Assembly: GCF_003628145.1 (NCBI RefSeq)
Contig: NZ_RBZV01000003.1
Location: 186,001 to 250,000 of the forward strand
Origin: Trinickia fusca
GTDB taxonomy: Bacteria; Pseudomonadota; Gammaproteobacteria; Burkholderiales; Burkholderiaceae
Direction of reading: 5' to 3'
Length of the DNA: 64,000 nucleotides
In this document: positions 9,406-20,480 of the stretch, piece after piece
Numbering within the stretch: position 1 is the stretch's first letter
How the letters are laid out: every line of letters starts with the position of its first letter
Translations under genes and position numbers: made by a program
The notes under the pieces: generated by a model
Told to the model about the DNA's origin: nothing
Databases searched by the model: none
The model's input: only the letters and a program-made list of their open reading frames with translations

Positions 9406-10173
9406 TCAATCGAACTGCCGGAAGTCGGGCTTGCGCTTCTGAAAGAACGCCATCATTGCCTCACGCGCTTCGGGCGCCAGCAGCATCTGGCTGAAGTGCA
9501 CGACTTCCTCCTTCATGCGCTCGGCGATTGCCTGCTCATGTGCGCGCTTCATCAGCGACTTCGATACGCGCAGCGACGACGCCGGCAGTGCCGCAAGCTT
9601 GACCGCTTGCGCGAACGCGAACGCATCGACATCGGCAGCCGGCAGCAACCGGTTCACGATACCCATGCGATGCGCCTCCTGCGCGTCGAACGCCTCGCCA
9701 AGCAGCAGCTTCTCGGCCGCGAGCTGATAGCCGGCAATGTTCGGCAGCAGCAGGCTCGAGGCCGCTTCGGGGCACAGGCCGAGCTGCGTGAACGGCAGCG
9801 AGAAGGTCGCCGACTCCGCCGCATAGACGAGATCGCAATGCAGCAGCAGTGTCGTGCCGATGCCGACGGCCACCCCGCTCACCGCCGCCACGATCGGCTT
9901 TTGCGCGCTGCTGATCTGCCGCAGGAATTGCAGCACGGGCGCGTTTTCGTCCTTCGGCGGCGACTTCATGAAATCTTCGAGATCATTGCCGGCGCTGAAC
10001 ACGCCTTCGGTGCCGCGAAACAGAATCGCGCGCACGCGGGTGTCCTCTTGCGCTTCAGCCAGCGCGTCGGCCATCGTCTGATACATCGCGGCCGTGATCG
10101 CGTTCTTCTTGCCGGGCCGATTGAAAGCGATCGTCATCACGCCTTCGTCGGCGCGTTCAACCAAAATGTCCAT
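9406..10173 (-). CDS. enoyl-CoA hydratase/isomerase family, isomerase-like active site
   Basis: Crotonase-fold protein of 255 residues. The oxyanion-hole segment FSAGNDLEDF (59-68) and the VSGVAVGIGTTLL helix are typical of the family. The catalytic region reads PFTQLGLCPEAASS, with Glu136 at the position used by peroxisomal delta3,delta2-enoyl-CoA isomerases (ECI2/PECI type), while the usual hydratase Glu of the E-x-x-L-G motif is replaced by Thr/Gln. I therefore expect a double-bond isomerase for unsaturated fatty acids rather than a hydratase. A GAGGAG site precedes the ATG. It follows the thiolase gene, but a strong terminator lies between them. Confidence 0.78.
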   Translation of the reverse strand: MDILVERADEGVMTIAFNRPGKKNAITAAMYQTMADALAEAQEDTRVRAILFRGTEGVFSAGNDLEDFMKSPPKDENAPVLQFLRQISSAQKPIVAAVSGVAVGIGTTLLLHCDLVYAAESATFSLPFTQLGLCPEAASSLLLPNIAGYQLAAEKLLLGEAFDAQEAHRMGIVNRLLPAADVDAFAFAQAVKLAALPASSLRVSKSLMKRAHEQAIAERMKEEVVHFSQMLLAPEAREAMMAFFQKRKPDFRQFD

Positions 10174-10206
10174 TGCTCACTCCTCGCACTGTGAAACCCT
10201 GAATGG

Positions 10207-10255
10207 AAAAACGGTTCGCGGGCCTTGAGGAAATGCCCCAAGACCCGCGAACCGT
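10207..10255 (-). terminator. intrinsic terminator after the thiolase gene
   Basis: On the minus strand a 12-bp perfect outer stem (ACGGTTCGCGGG / CCCGCGAACCGT), extended by an imperfect inner stem, is followed by a T-run. It lies between the thiolase stop and the isomerase-like crotonase start and should separate them transcriptionally, at least in part. Confidence 0.8.
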
Positions 10256-10276
10256 CGTCACTGCGTTACTGCCCGA

Positions 10277-11476
10277 TTACAAGCGTTCGATGATGCCCGC
10301 TGCACCCATGCCGGTGCCGACGCACATCGTCACCATGCCGTACTTCAGGTTGCGACGGCGCAGCGCGTGCACGACCGTCGCCGCGCGGATCGCACCGGTC
10401 GCGCCGAGCGGGTGGCCCAACGCGATCGCGCCGCCCATCGGGTTGACCTTGGCCGGATCGAGGCCCAGATCGCGGATCACGGCCAGCGACTGCGCCGCGA
10501 ACGCTTCGTTGAGCTCGAACCAGTCGATGTCGTCCTGCTTCAGGCCCGCGGCCTTCAGCGCAGCCGGAATCGCTTCCTTCGGGCCGATACCCATCACTTC
10601 GGGCGGCACGCCGCGCACGGCAAAGCTGACGAAGCGCGCCAGCGGCGTGAGGTTGTATTGCTTGAGCACCTTCTCCGACACGACGATCAGCGCACCGGCG
10701 CCGTCCGACGTCTGCGAGCTGTTGCCGGCCGTCACCGAGCCCTTGTTCGCGAACACGGGGCGCAGCTTGCCGAGGCCTTCGACCGACGTGTCCTGGCGCG
10801 GACCTTCGTCGAGCGACACTTCACGCTGCTTGACCTTGACCTCGCCGGTGGCGAGATCGGGGAAGCGCTCGGTGATCATGAACGGCGCGATCTCGTCCTT
10901 GAACTCGCCCGCTTGCTGCGCAGCGATCGCCTTCTGGTGCGATTCGAACGAGAAGCGATCCTGGTCCTCACGGCTCACCTTCCAGCGCTCGGCCACACGT
11001 TCGGCCGTCAGGCCCATGCCGTAGGCGATGCCGAAATTCTCGTCGCGTTCGAAGATAGCCGGCGGCATCGACGGCGTGTTGCCCATCATCGGCACCATGC
11101 TCATCGATTCGCAGCCGCCCGCGATCATCGCATCGGCTTCACCGACGCGGATCCGATCGGCCGCCATCGCGAGGGCGGTCACGCCCGACGCGCAGAAACG
11201 GTTCACCGTCACGCCACCCACCGACTGCGGCAGACCGGCGACGAGCGCGCTGATACGCGCCACGTTCAGGCCTTGCTCGCCTTCGGGAATCGCGCAGCCG
11301 ATGATCGCGTCTTCGATGACCTTCGTATCGAGACCCGGCACCTGTGCAACCGCTGCCTTGATCGCGTGAACGAGCAGCTCGTCCGGGCGCGTGTTCTTGA
11401 ACATGCCGCGCGGCGCCTTGCCGATCGGCGTACGGCTCGCGGCGACGATATATGCGTCTTGCAATTGTTTGCTCAT
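10277..11476 (-). CDS. fadA: acetyl-CoA C-acyltransferase (3-ketoacyl-CoA thiolase)
   Basis: Thiolase of 399 residues performing the last step of beta-oxidation, cleaving 3-ketoacyl-CoA with CoA. Key residues are visible: nucleophile Cys95 in NRFCASG, the GGAIALGHPLGATG His motif, and the C-terminal CVGTGMG Cys motif. The start at 11476 has an AAGGAG site 6-11 nt upstream; the upstream extension of the frame overlaps the end of the preceding gene and is not protein-like. It is 29 nt after the FadN-type gene, so the two form the usual degradative complex pair. A biosynthetic acetoacetyl-CoA thiolase (PhaA type) is possible, but the context favours fatty-acid oxidation. Confidence 0.87.
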   Translation of the reverse strand: MSKQLQDAYIVAASRTPIGKAPRGMFKNTRPDELLVHAIKAAVAQVPGLDTKVIEDAIIGCAIPEGEQGLNVARISALVAGLPQSVGGVTVNRFCASGVTALAMAADRIRVGEADAMIAGGCESMSMVPMMGNTPSMPPAIFERDENFGIAYGMGLTAERVAERWKVSREDQDRFSFESHQKAIAAQQAGEFKDEIAPFMITERFPDLATGEVKVKQREVSLDEGPRQDTSVEGLGKLRPVFANKGSVTAGNSSQTSDGAGALIVVSEKVLKQYNLTPLARFVSFAVRGVPPEVMGIGPKEAIPAALKAAGLKQDDIDWFELNEAFAAQSLAVIRDLGLDPAKVNPMGGAIALGHPLGATGAIRAATVVHALRRRNLKYGMVTMCVGTGMGAAGIIERL

Positions 11477-11505
11477 TTGCAGCTCCTTGTCCTCACCGCG
11501 TTCGT

Positions 11506-13944
11506 TCAGTTGCGCACCGGCTTGCCGGTCTGCAGCATGCCCATGATCCGCTCCTGCGTCTTTTGCGTGCCGAGCAGATCGACGAACGCACGGCGCTCGA
11601 GCGTGAGCAGCCATTCTTCATCGACGAGGCTGCCCGCTTCGACATCGCCGCCGCAGACCGCTTCCGCGATACGCGACGCGATGAGGAAATCGTGCGCGCT
11701 GATGAAGTTGCCGTCGCGCATGTTCACGAGCTGGGCCTTGATCGTCGAGATCGCCGAGCGGCCTGCCACCGGAACGCCCTTCGCGGGCAGCGGCGGACGA
11801 TAGCCGGCCGCGGTCAGTGCACGCGCTTCCTTCTTCGCCGTGTCGAGCAGCTCGAAGACGTTGAAGACGATCGTGTCCGACGGCTTCAGGTAGCCCATCG
11901 CACGCGCTTCGAGCGCCGAAGCCGACACCTTTGCCATCGCCGCGTTCTCGAACGACTTGGTCAGGAACTTGAGCATGTCGCCATTCGATGCGCCGACTTG
12001 AGCGGCCGCGTCAGCTGCGCGCAGCGCCGCTTCCTTGAGGCCGCCACCGGCCGGCACGAGGCCCACGCCGACTTCGACGAGCCCGATATAGCTCTCGATG
12101 TGCGCCACACGCTTGGCGCTTTGCAGCAGCAGCTCGCAACCGCCGCCGAGCGCGATGCCCGAGATGGCCGCCACGACGGGCACGCTCGCGTACTTCACGC
12201 GCAGCATGCTTTGCTGGAACTTCTTCACGAACGGCTCGATGCCCTTGGCACCGCCCATCATGAACGCGGGCATCGCTTCTTCGAGGTTCGCACCGGCGGA
12301 GAACGGGCCGCCCGGCGTGCCGAGCTTCAGCGACGTCGGTTGCCAAACCACCACGCCCTTGTAGTCCTTCTCGGCCAGCTCGATCGCCTGCACGAGGCCG
12401 TCGAGCACGCTCGGTCCGATCGTGTTCATCTTGCTCTTGAACGAGACGATGACGACGTCGTCCTCGCCCGCGCGATCGTCGACCCATGCACGCACCACAT
12501 CGGTCTCGAACAGCGTCTTGCCGTAGGTCTTCGGATCGATGCCCGTCTCGCCGACGAGCGGCGCACGGAACACCTGCTTGTCGTAGACCGCGAGCTTCGA
12601 ACGCGGCGCGAACGTCTTCGTAGCCGGCGACCACGAGCCTTCGTTCGTATGCACGCCGCCCTTCTCGGCGACGGTGCTCTCGAACACCCACGAGGGCAGC
12701 GGTGCGCTCGAGAGTGCCTTGCCTGCCGCGATGTCTTCCTGCACCCACTCGGCAATCTGCTTCCAGCCCGCCGCTTGCCAACCCTCGAACGGACCTTCGT
12801 TCCAGCCGAAGCCCCAGCGGATCGCCAGGTCGACGTCGCGCGCGTTATCGGCGATCGACTCCAGATGCACGCCGATGTAATGGAACACGTCGCGGAAGAT
12901 GGCCCACAGGAATTGGGCTTGCGGATGCTCCGATTCGCGCAGCAGCTTCAGGCGCTCGGCGGCCGGACGCTTGAGGATGCGGCCGATGAGCTCGTCGGCC
13001 TTGGCGCCGCCCTCGACGTACTGACCCGCCTTCGGATCGAGCACCTTGATCGTCTTGCCTTCCTTCTTGTAGAAGCCGGCCCCCGACTTCTGGCCCAGCG
13101 CGCCTTGCTTCACGAGCTCGGCGAGCACGGCCGGCGTCTCGTACACGGGGAAGAACGGATCGTCCGTCAGGTTGTCCTGCATCGTCTTGATGACGTGCGC
13201 CATCGTGTCGAGGCCGACCACGTCCGCCGTGCGGAACGTCGCCGACTTGGCGCGACCGAGGCGCGAGCCCGTCAGATCGTCGACTTCGTCGAAGCGCAGA
13301 CCGAACTTGGCCGCTTCGGCCATCACCGCGAGGATCGAGAAGATACCGACGCGGTTGGCGATGAAGTTCGGCGTGTCCTTCGCGCGCACGACGCCCTTGC
13401 CGACGACGCTCGTGAGGAACGTCTCGAGATCGTCGATGATCTGCGGCCGCGTGTGCGAGGTCGGGATCAGCTCGACCAGATGCATATAGCGCGGCGGGTT
13501 GAAGAAGTGCACGCCGCAGAAGCGCGCCTTCAGCTCATCCGAGAATCCTTCGGACAACTTGGTAATCGACAGACCCGACGTGTTCGTCGCGAAGATCGCG
13601 TGCGGCGCGAGGTGCGGCGACACCTTCTTGTACAGGTCGTGCTTCCAGTCCATCCGCTCGGCGATCGCCTCGATCACGAGATCGCATTCGGCGAGCCGCG
13701 CGATGTCGTCTTCATAGTTGGCGGGCTCGACGTAGCGTGCGTCGTCCTTCACGCCGAACGGTGCCGGCGACAGCTTCTTGAGGTTGTCGATCGCCTTCAA
13801 CGCGATCGCGTTCTTCGGGCCTTCCTTGGCCGGCAGATCGAACAGCAGCACCGGCACCTTGGCGTTGATCAGGTGCGCCGCGATCTGCGCGCCCATCACG
13901 CCGGCGCCGAGCACGGCCACCTTGCGAATGATCAGATTGCTCAC
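11506..13944 (-). CDS. 3-hydroxyacyl-CoA dehydrogenase / enoyl-CoA hydratase, FadN-like
   Basis: Bifunctional beta-oxidation protein of about 812 residues with the reverse order of FadB. An NAD Rossmann domain comes first (GAGVMG near residues 13-18, and HFFNPPRYMHLVEL with the catalytic His), then the dehydrogenase C-terminal domains. The crotonase domain is at the C-terminal end (about 500-690, with SGIALGGGCEL). This is the arrangement of FadN. The start is probably the GTG at 13944, because GAGGGAG lies 6-12 nt upstream; an in-frame ATG at 13965 has no such site. The next gene, the thiolase, begins 29 nt downstream. Confidence 0.87.
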   Translation of the reverse strand: MSNLIIRKVAVLGAGVMGAQIAAHLINAKVPVLLFDLPAKEGPKNAIALKAIDNLKKLSPAPFGVKDDARYVEPANYEDDIARLAECDLVIEAIAERMDWKHDLYKKVSPHLAPHAIFATNTSGLSITKLSEGFSDELKARFCGVHFFNPPRYMHLVELIPTSHTRPQIIDDLETFLTSVVGKGVVRAKDTPNFIANRVGIFSILAVMAEAAKFGLRFDEVDDLTGSRLGRAKSATFRTADVVGLDTMAHVIKTMQDNLTDDPFFPVYETPAVLAELVKQGALGQKSGAGFYKKEGKTIKVLDPKAGQYVEGGAKADELIGRILKRPAAERLKLLRESEHPQAQFLWAIFRDVFHYIGVHLESIADNARDVDLAIRWGFGWNEGPFEGWQAAGWKQIAEWVQEDIAAGKALSSAPLPSWVFESTVAEKGGVHTNEGSWSPATKTFAPRSKLAVYDKQVFRAPLVGETGIDPKTYGKTLFETDVVRAWVDDRAGEDDVVIVSFKSKMNTIGPSVLDGLVQAIELAEKDYKGVVVWQPTSLKLGTPGGPFSAGANLEEAMPAFMMGGAKGIEPFVKKFQQSMLRVKYASVPVVAAISGIALGGGCELLLQSAKRVAHIESYIGLVEVGVGLVPAGGGLKEAALRAADAAAQVGASNGDMLKFLTKSFENAAMAKVSASALEARAMGYLKPSDTIVFNVFELLDTAKKEARALTAAGYRPPLPAKGVPVAGRSAISTIKAQLVNMRDGNFISAHDFLIASRIAEAVCGGDVEAGSLVDEEWLLTLERRAFVDLLGTQKTQERIMGMLQTGKPVRN

Positions 13945-14087
13945 GTCTATCTCCCTCGGAGTCATTCAGTTCGCTTGCTCGATGCACGCGCTTTCGCGCA
14001 AGAGGCGGAAACGCGGGTCGAGCTGCGGAAAACTTACGAAAAGCGCGCCACGTCATCGATCGACATGGCGCACAGTCAGCGCGTCGC

Positions 14088-15875
14088 TTAGAACAGCGCT
14101 TCCTCGATCTCCATCAACGACTTCGCGCCGGCACGCGCCTGGCGGATCGTCGCAGCCGTCTCGGGCAGCAGCTTCGCGAAGTAGAAGCGCGCGGTCGCGA
14201 GCTTGGACTTGTAGAACGGATCACCCGAGGCTTGCTTGTCGAGCGCGATGCGTGCCATGCGGGCCCAGAAGTACGAGAACACGAGGTGACCGACGGTGCG
14301 CAGATACGGCACGGCGGCAGCGCCGACTTCGTCCTGGTTCTGCATCGCCTTCATGCCGATTTCCATCGTGAGCTTCTGCACCTTGTCACCGATATCGGCG
14401 AGCGGGTTGACGAACTCCTGCATCTCGGGCTTCACGCCTTCGGCTTCGACGAAGTCGGTCACGAGCTTGCCGAACTTGCGCAGCTTCGCGCCCATGTCGG
14501 CGAGCACCTTGCGGCCGAGCAGGTCGAGCGACTGCACGGCGTTCGTGCCTTCATAGATCATGTTGATACGCGCATCGCGCACGTATTGCTCCATGCCCCA
14601 CTCGGCGATGAAGCCGTGGCCGCCGAACACCTGCATCGCGTGGTTCGTGCATTCGAACGCGTTGTCCGACAGGAACGCCTTCAGGATCGGCGTAAGCAGC
14701 GCGACGAGATCGGCCGCTTCCTTGCGCACCGCTTCGTCGCCGTGCGACAGTTCTTTGTCGATCTGCATCGCGGACCAGTACGAGAACGCGCGTGCACCTT
14801 CTGCGTAGGCCTTTTGCGTCAGCAGGATGCGGCGCACGTCCGGGTGCACGATGATCGGGTCGGCTGCCTTCTCGGGCGCCTTCGGACCCGTCAGCGAGCG
14901 CATCTGCAGACGCTCTTTCGCGTAGACGAGCGAGTTCTGATAAGCGACTTCGGTGAGGCCCAGGCTTTGCATGCCGACGCCCAGGCGCGCCGCGTTCATC
15001 ATCACGAACATCGCCTGCAGGCCGCGGTTCGGCTCGCCGACGAGCCAGCCCTTCGCGTTGTCGAGGTTCATCACGCAGGTGGAGTTCGCGTGGATGCCCA
15101 TCTTGTGCTCGATCGAGCCGCACTTGATGCCGTTGCGCTCGCCCGGCTCGCCTGCTTCCGTCGGGATGAACTTCGGCACGACGAACAGCGAGATGCCCTT
15201 CGTTCCCGGGGGCGCATCGGGCAGACGCGCGAGCACGAGATGGATGATGTTCTCGGAGAGGTCGTGTTCGCCGCTCGAGATGAAGATCTTCGTGCCGGTG
15301 ATCGCGAACGAGCCGTCGACGTTGGGCTCGGCCTTCGTGCGCAGGATGCCGAGGTCCGTGCCGCAGTGCGGCTCGGTCAGGCACATCGTGCCGGTCCAGA
15401 CGCCGGCCACGAGCTTGGGCAGGTAGATGCGCTGCTGCTCGGGCGTGCCGTGTGCGTGCAGGCACTCGTAGGCGCCATGCGACAGGCCCGGGTACATCGT
15501 CCAGGCCTGGTTCGCCGAGTTCAGCATTTCATACAGCGCGTTGTTGACGAACGCGGGCAGCCCCTGGCCGCCGTACTCGGGATCGCAGCCGAGTGCGGGC
15601 CAGCCCGCCTCGACGTACTGTTGATACGCTTCCTTGAAACCCTTCGGAGTCCGAACTACACCGTCACCTTCGTAGGTGCAGCCTTCGCGGTCGCCGCTCT
15701 GGTTCAGCGGGAACAACACCTCGGAGCAGAACTTGCCGGCTTCCTCGAGCACCTGATTGATCGTGTCGGCGTCGAGATCCGCATGCTTGGGCATGCCCTT
15801 GACTTCGGCTTCGACGTTGAGCAACTCGTGCAGCACGAATTGCATGTCGCGCAGCGGCGCGGCGTACTGACCCAT
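14088..15875 (-). CDS. acyl-CoA dehydrogenase, long form with N- and C-terminal extensions
   Basis: FAD enzyme of 595 residues catalysing the first oxidation of acyl-CoA. The short N-terminal extension (MGQYAAPLRDMQF) and the extra C-terminal helical domain are those of the large bacterial acyl-CoA dehydrogenases used for medium- and long-chain substrates. The YEGTN motif carries the usual catalytic Glu, and CLTEPHCGTDLG and GTKIFISSGEHDL mark the FAD/substrate-binding middle domain. The start at 15875 is the family start; the frame runs on upstream through the TetR gene. It lies 71 nt after the TetR gene and 143 nt before the FadN-like gene, as part of a degradation operon. Confidence 0.88.
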   Translation of the reverse strand: MGQYAAPLRDMQFVLHELLNVEAEVKGMPKHADLDADTINQVLEEAGKFCSEVLFPLNQSGDREGCTYEGDGVVRTPKGFKEAYQQYVEAGWPALGCDPEYGGQGLPAFVNNALYEMLNSANQAWTMYPGLSHGAYECLHAHGTPEQQRIYLPKLVAGVWTGTMCLTEPHCGTDLGILRTKAEPNVDGSFAITGTKIFISSGEHDLSENIIHLVLARLPDAPPGTKGISLFVVPKFIPTEAGEPGERNGIKCGSIEHKMGIHANSTCVMNLDNAKGWLVGEPNRGLQAMFVMMNAARLGVGMQSLGLTEVAYQNSLVYAKERLQMRSLTGPKAPEKAADPIIVHPDVRRILLTQKAYAEGARAFSYWSAMQIDKELSHGDEAVRKEAADLVALLTPILKAFLSDNAFECTNHAMQVFGGHGFIAEWGMEQYVRDARINMIYEGTNAVQSLDLLGRKVLADMGAKLRKFGKLVTDFVEAEGVKPEMQEFVNPLADIGDKVQKLTMEIGMKAMQNQDEVGAAAVPYLRTVGHLVFSYFWARMARIALDKQASGDPFYKSKLATARFYFAKLLPETAATIRQARAGAKSLMEIEEALF

Positions 15876-15946
15876 GACTCTCTCTCCCAAAGGATTGCAG
15901 CAATAAGCTCGGCCGCTTCGCGGGTCGATGCGCCTGAGGCGTCCCG

Positions 15947-16555
15947 CTAACGGCTTTCGCTTTGATACGAAACGATCGTTTTTTCCAGCGCGGCCCACGT
16001 GAGGCGCACCGCATCGGGCAGATGCAGGAAGCGCGCGTCGTGATGCAGACCGAGCGTGAAGCTGTACAGTTCGAAAAGCATGAGGTTCGGATCGGTATCG
16101 GAACGCAGATGCCCTTCTTCCACGGCTTGCGAAATGGCACGCAACAACGCGGCCCGCCAGGTCGTCACGCTGCGTACGAGTTGCTCGCGCACGGGGTTGT
16201 CCCCGCGATCGTCGTACTCGACGGCGCCGCTGATGTAGATGCATCCCGTCATCACTTCCTGGATGCGTCGCTCGATCCAGCGGCTCAACATCGCACGCAG
16301 GCGCGGCAATCCGCGCGGCTCGCGCAGGCTCGGGAAGAACACCTCCTCCTCGAACCGACGGTGGTATTCGCGCACGACCTCGACTTGCAAGTCCTCGCGC
16401 GATCCGAAGTGCGCAAAAACGCCGCTCTTGCTCATCTGCATCCGCTCGGCCAGAAGACCGATCGTCAGACCTTCGAGCCCATCCCGGCTCGCCAGATCCA
16501 GCGCTGCTTCGAGAATTGCGGCGCGCGTTTGTTCACCTTTTCGCATGGCCTTCAT
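15947..16555 (-). CDS. TetR-family repressor of the fatty-acid oxidation operon
   Basis: Regulator of 202 residues. The N-terminal helix-turn-helix (about residues 10-55) shows LAERMQMSKSGVFAHFGSREDL, broken here only by normal TetR variation, and the C-terminal ligand-binding domain is of the TetR_C_13 kind. By position, as first gene of the acyl-CoA dehydrogenase / FadN / thiolase operon, it most likely responds to acyl-CoA. An 18-bp inverted repeat overlapping its promoter (16641-16658) is the likely autoregulatory operator. A second in-frame Met at codon 4 is an alternative start. Confidence 0.85.
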   Translation of the reverse strand: MKAMRKGEQTRAAILEAALDLASRDGLEGLTIGLLAERMQMSKSGVFAHFGSREDLQVEVVREYHRRFEEEVFFPSLREPRGLPRLRAMLSRWIERRIQEVMTGCIYISGAVEYDDRGDNPVREQLVRSVTTWRAALLRAISQAVEEGHLRSDTDPNLMLFELYSFTLGLHHDARFLHLPDAVRLTWAALEKTIVSYQSESR

Positions 16556-16640
16556 ACCGTTCTTATAGCTTTGCTTGGGACCGCAGTCAGTGCTCTGCTT
16601 AGAGCCGGAGGACTGGCTGTAGTCGACACCGAATCAAAAA

Positions 16641-16658
16641 ATAGAACGGCCGTACTAT
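16641..16658. promoter_or_regulatory. candidate TetR operator
   Basis: Inverted repeat ATAGAACGG/CCGTACTAT with a single mismatched pair. It overlaps the predicted -10 of the tetR promoter, and its form resembles the AGAACG/CGTTCT half-sites I know from TetR regulators of acyl-CoA metabolism in beta- and gammaproteobacteria. Confidence 0.6.
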
Positions 16659-16685
16659 TATTGAGCGCGACCGTCCTTGAAACAA
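16657..16685 (-). promoter_or_regulatory. candidate promoter of the tetR-fatty-acid-oxidation operon
   Basis: On the minus strand, TTGTTT (16680-16685) and ATAATA (16657-16662) are separated by 17 nt. The operator palindrome begins inside the -10. The region between this promoter and the tetR start otherwise contains no gene. Confidence 0.5.
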
Positions 16686-16753
16686 GGACTTTATTAGAAA
16701 GCCGTATCTAACCTCAGCAGGCTTTCGCCGACTGTCGGCGCCGGCCTCGGACA

Positions 16754-17995
16754 TCAATCGTAACCGCCCACCGTGATCAGTTTCATCGCGGCCCGATAGG
16801 CCGTGTAGGCGAACCAGTTCACGAGCCGCTCGACGAGCGGCCGCGCCGCGTAGCGGTCGACGTCGACGGGGCGCGCCTCGGCAAACGCCGCCAGCATCGC
16901 CCCGCGCAGTTGGGCAATCTCCGGGTGCTGCACGAGCACGACGTTGGCTTCGTTGTTGAGCACGAGACTCAGCGCGTCGAGGTTGGATGAGCCGACGGTC
17001 GCCCAGTTGGAATCGACGACGGCCACCTTGCCGTGCAGCATCGTCTTCTCGTACTCGGCGATGCGCACGCCGGCCGTCAACAGCGTGCCGTACAGATAGC
17101 GCACGGCGTGATCGAGCGCGGGAAACTCCTTGCGGCCGATCAGCAGCCGCACGTCGACACCACGGCGCGCGGCCCGCACGAGCGCGCGTCGCAGCCTGCG
17201 GCCGGGCATGAAATAAGGATTCGCCAGAAGAATCTCTTGGCGGGCACGGCCGATCGCGACGAGATAGGCCTTCTCGATCGCACGCCGGTTGACGACGTTG
17301 TCGCGCGCGACGAACGCCACGCTCGGCCGGCTCAATGCCCGCACCTGCGCGCGCCGCCACGAAGCTGGCGACATCGATGGCAGAGCGCGCTCGCGCAACA
17401 TCTCGAGCGGATGCGGCCGATGGCCCAGCGCAATGCGCTGCCATTGCGCGTCGAACACTGCACTCACCTGCGCAACACTCGGGCCGGTCAGCTTGAGCGC
17501 GAAATCCCAGGCGGGATGCGCGAGCGGCTCGCCGTCGCGGTCGAAATCGTCGGCGATGTTGATCCCGCCGCAAAACGCCTCGCGCCCATCGACGAGCGCG
17601 AGCTTGCGATGCGTGCGCGAGAAGCCGAAGCGGCCGAACAAGTGAGGGTTGTAGATGCGGTGCTCGATGGCGGCAGCCAGCCACTCGTCGAACAACGACA
17701 GACGCCCTGTGCCGATGCCGTCGGTGATGACGCGCACCTGCACGCCGCGCCTGGCTGCGCGTTGAAGCGCATCGGAGACAAGCCGCCCGGCACCGTCGTC
17801 GCGAAAAATATAGGTTTCGAGCGCGACGTGCTCGCGTGCCGAGTCGATCGATTCGATCAGCGCTGCGAAATAATCGGCGCCTGTGCTGAACAGGCGGACG
17901 TCGTTATCGACGGTGAAAGCCAGCCGTGTCGCACGCCTGCGCGACACCAGGGCGGCGCCGAGCCGTGCAATGCGGCGCGCACCGCGTCGGCTCAT
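16754..17995 (-). CDS. clsB: cardiolipin synthase B, phospholipase-D family
   Basis: Protein of 413 residues with two HKD (HxKxxxxD) motifs: HRKLALVD near residues 129-136 and HGKVAVVD near 320-327, the paired catalytic sites of the phospholipase D superfamily. ClsB-type enzymes join phospholipids to make cardiolipin at the inner membrane; unlike ClsA it has no N-terminal membrane helices, as here. The start was set at 17995 because it overlaps the nudB stop as ATGA, indicating translational coupling; the longer frame (to 18061) would overlap nudB by 70 nt. Confidence 0.85.
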   Translation of the reverse strand: MSRRGARRIARLGAALVSRRRATRLAFTVDNDVRLFSTGADYFAALIESIDSAREHVALETYIFRDDGAGRLVSDALQRAARRGVQVRVITDGIGTGRLSLFDEWLAAAIEHRIYNPHLFGRFGFSRTHRKLALVDGREAFCGGINIADDFDRDGEPLAHPAWDFALKLTGPSVAQVSAVFDAQWQRIALGHRPHPLEMLRERALPSMSPASWRRAQVRALSRPSVAFVARDNVVNRRAIEKAYLVAIGRARQEILLANPYFMPGRRLRRALVRAARRGVDVRLLIGRKEFPALDHAVRYLYGTLLTAGVRIAEYEKTMLHGKVAVVDSNWATVGSSNLDALSLVLNNEANVVLVQHPEIAQLRGAMLAAFAEARPVDVDRYAARPLVERLVNWFAYTAYRAAMKLITVGGYD

Positions 17996-18468
17996 GCGCG
18001 AGACGCTCGTAAGCGGCGTGGCAGTTGCAGGATCGCGTCGCGGTTCGACCATGAGAAGCACTGCGCAGCCGCTTGCTCATAGGGCAGCCATTGGTAGGCC
18101 GTATGCTCGCGCGGCGCCAGCGTGACCGCCAACCGATACGGCACCTCGAGCCCGAACCAATGCTCGACGTTGCGCGTGACGCCCTCGGCATACCGGTGGC
18201 GCCACACGGGGTAGATCTCGTACTCGATCTGCTCGCGCCAGTCGATCAGCGCGTGCACCGGGACGAGTTCGCTGCCGATCGCGATGCCCGTCTCCTCACC
18301 CACCTCGCGCGCGGCTGTCTCGACGAGCGGTTCGTCCAGACGATCTTTCGAGCCTGTCACCGATTGCCAAAACCCGGGCCGATCGGCGCGCTCGATGATG
18401 AGCACCTCGAGCTCGGGGGTATAGATGACGACGAGAACGGACTCGGGAATCTTGGGCGGCTTTTGCAT
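17992..18468 (-). CDS. nudB: dihydroneopterin triphosphate diphosphatase
   Basis: Nudix hydrolase of 158 residues that removes pyrophosphate from dihydroneopterin triphosphate in folate synthesis. The Nudix box spans residues 39-61 and ends in REVGEETG. By my count it has one residue more between the first Gly and the REV core than the textbook pattern. WFGLEVPYRL and the C-terminal WSNRDAI segments fit NudB. It sits downstream of aspS, as in many proteobacteria, but a terminator lies between them. Its stop overlaps the clsB start (ATGA). Confidence 0.85.
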   Translation of the reverse strand: MQKPPKIPESVLVVIYTPELEVLIIERADRPGFWQSVTGSKDRLDEPLVETAAREVGEETGIAIGSELVPVHALIDWREQIEYEIYPVWRHRYAEGVTRNVEHWFGLEVPYRLAVTLAPREHTAYQWLPYEQAAAQCFSWSNRDAILQLPRRLRASRA

Positions 18469-18545
18469 GGCGTCAAGGCGCAGCGCATGGCGTAGCGCGC
18501 TGCACCATTCGAGGAAAGCGGTTATCGACTTTAGTACACGACAAG

Positions 18546-18570
18546 AAAAAAGGCGCGTGCGCGCCTTTTT
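18546..18570 (-). terminator. intrinsic terminator after aspS
   Basis: AAAAAA-GGCGCG-TG-CGCGCC-TTTTT. The hairpin has an A-run on one side and a T-run on the other, so it can act in both directions. It lies 45 nt beyond the aspS stop and about 80 nt upstream of the nudB start. Confidence 0.75.
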
Positions 18571-18615
18571 CCTGATTTCCCGCCCGCGGCATGCGCCGCG
18601 AGCCTCGGTTCTCGC

Positions 18616-20418
<1,803 letters not shown>

Positions 20419-20480
20419 GGTTTTCGTCTATCGTTTGCATGAATTGGGCGAAGCGCGCGGCACGAGCCGGCGCTGCACCA

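Noticed and set aside
11452-14091. 879-codon plus-strand open frame opposite the FadN-like gene
   Set aside because: Antisense shadow; the minus-strand frame carries all expected catalytic motifs.
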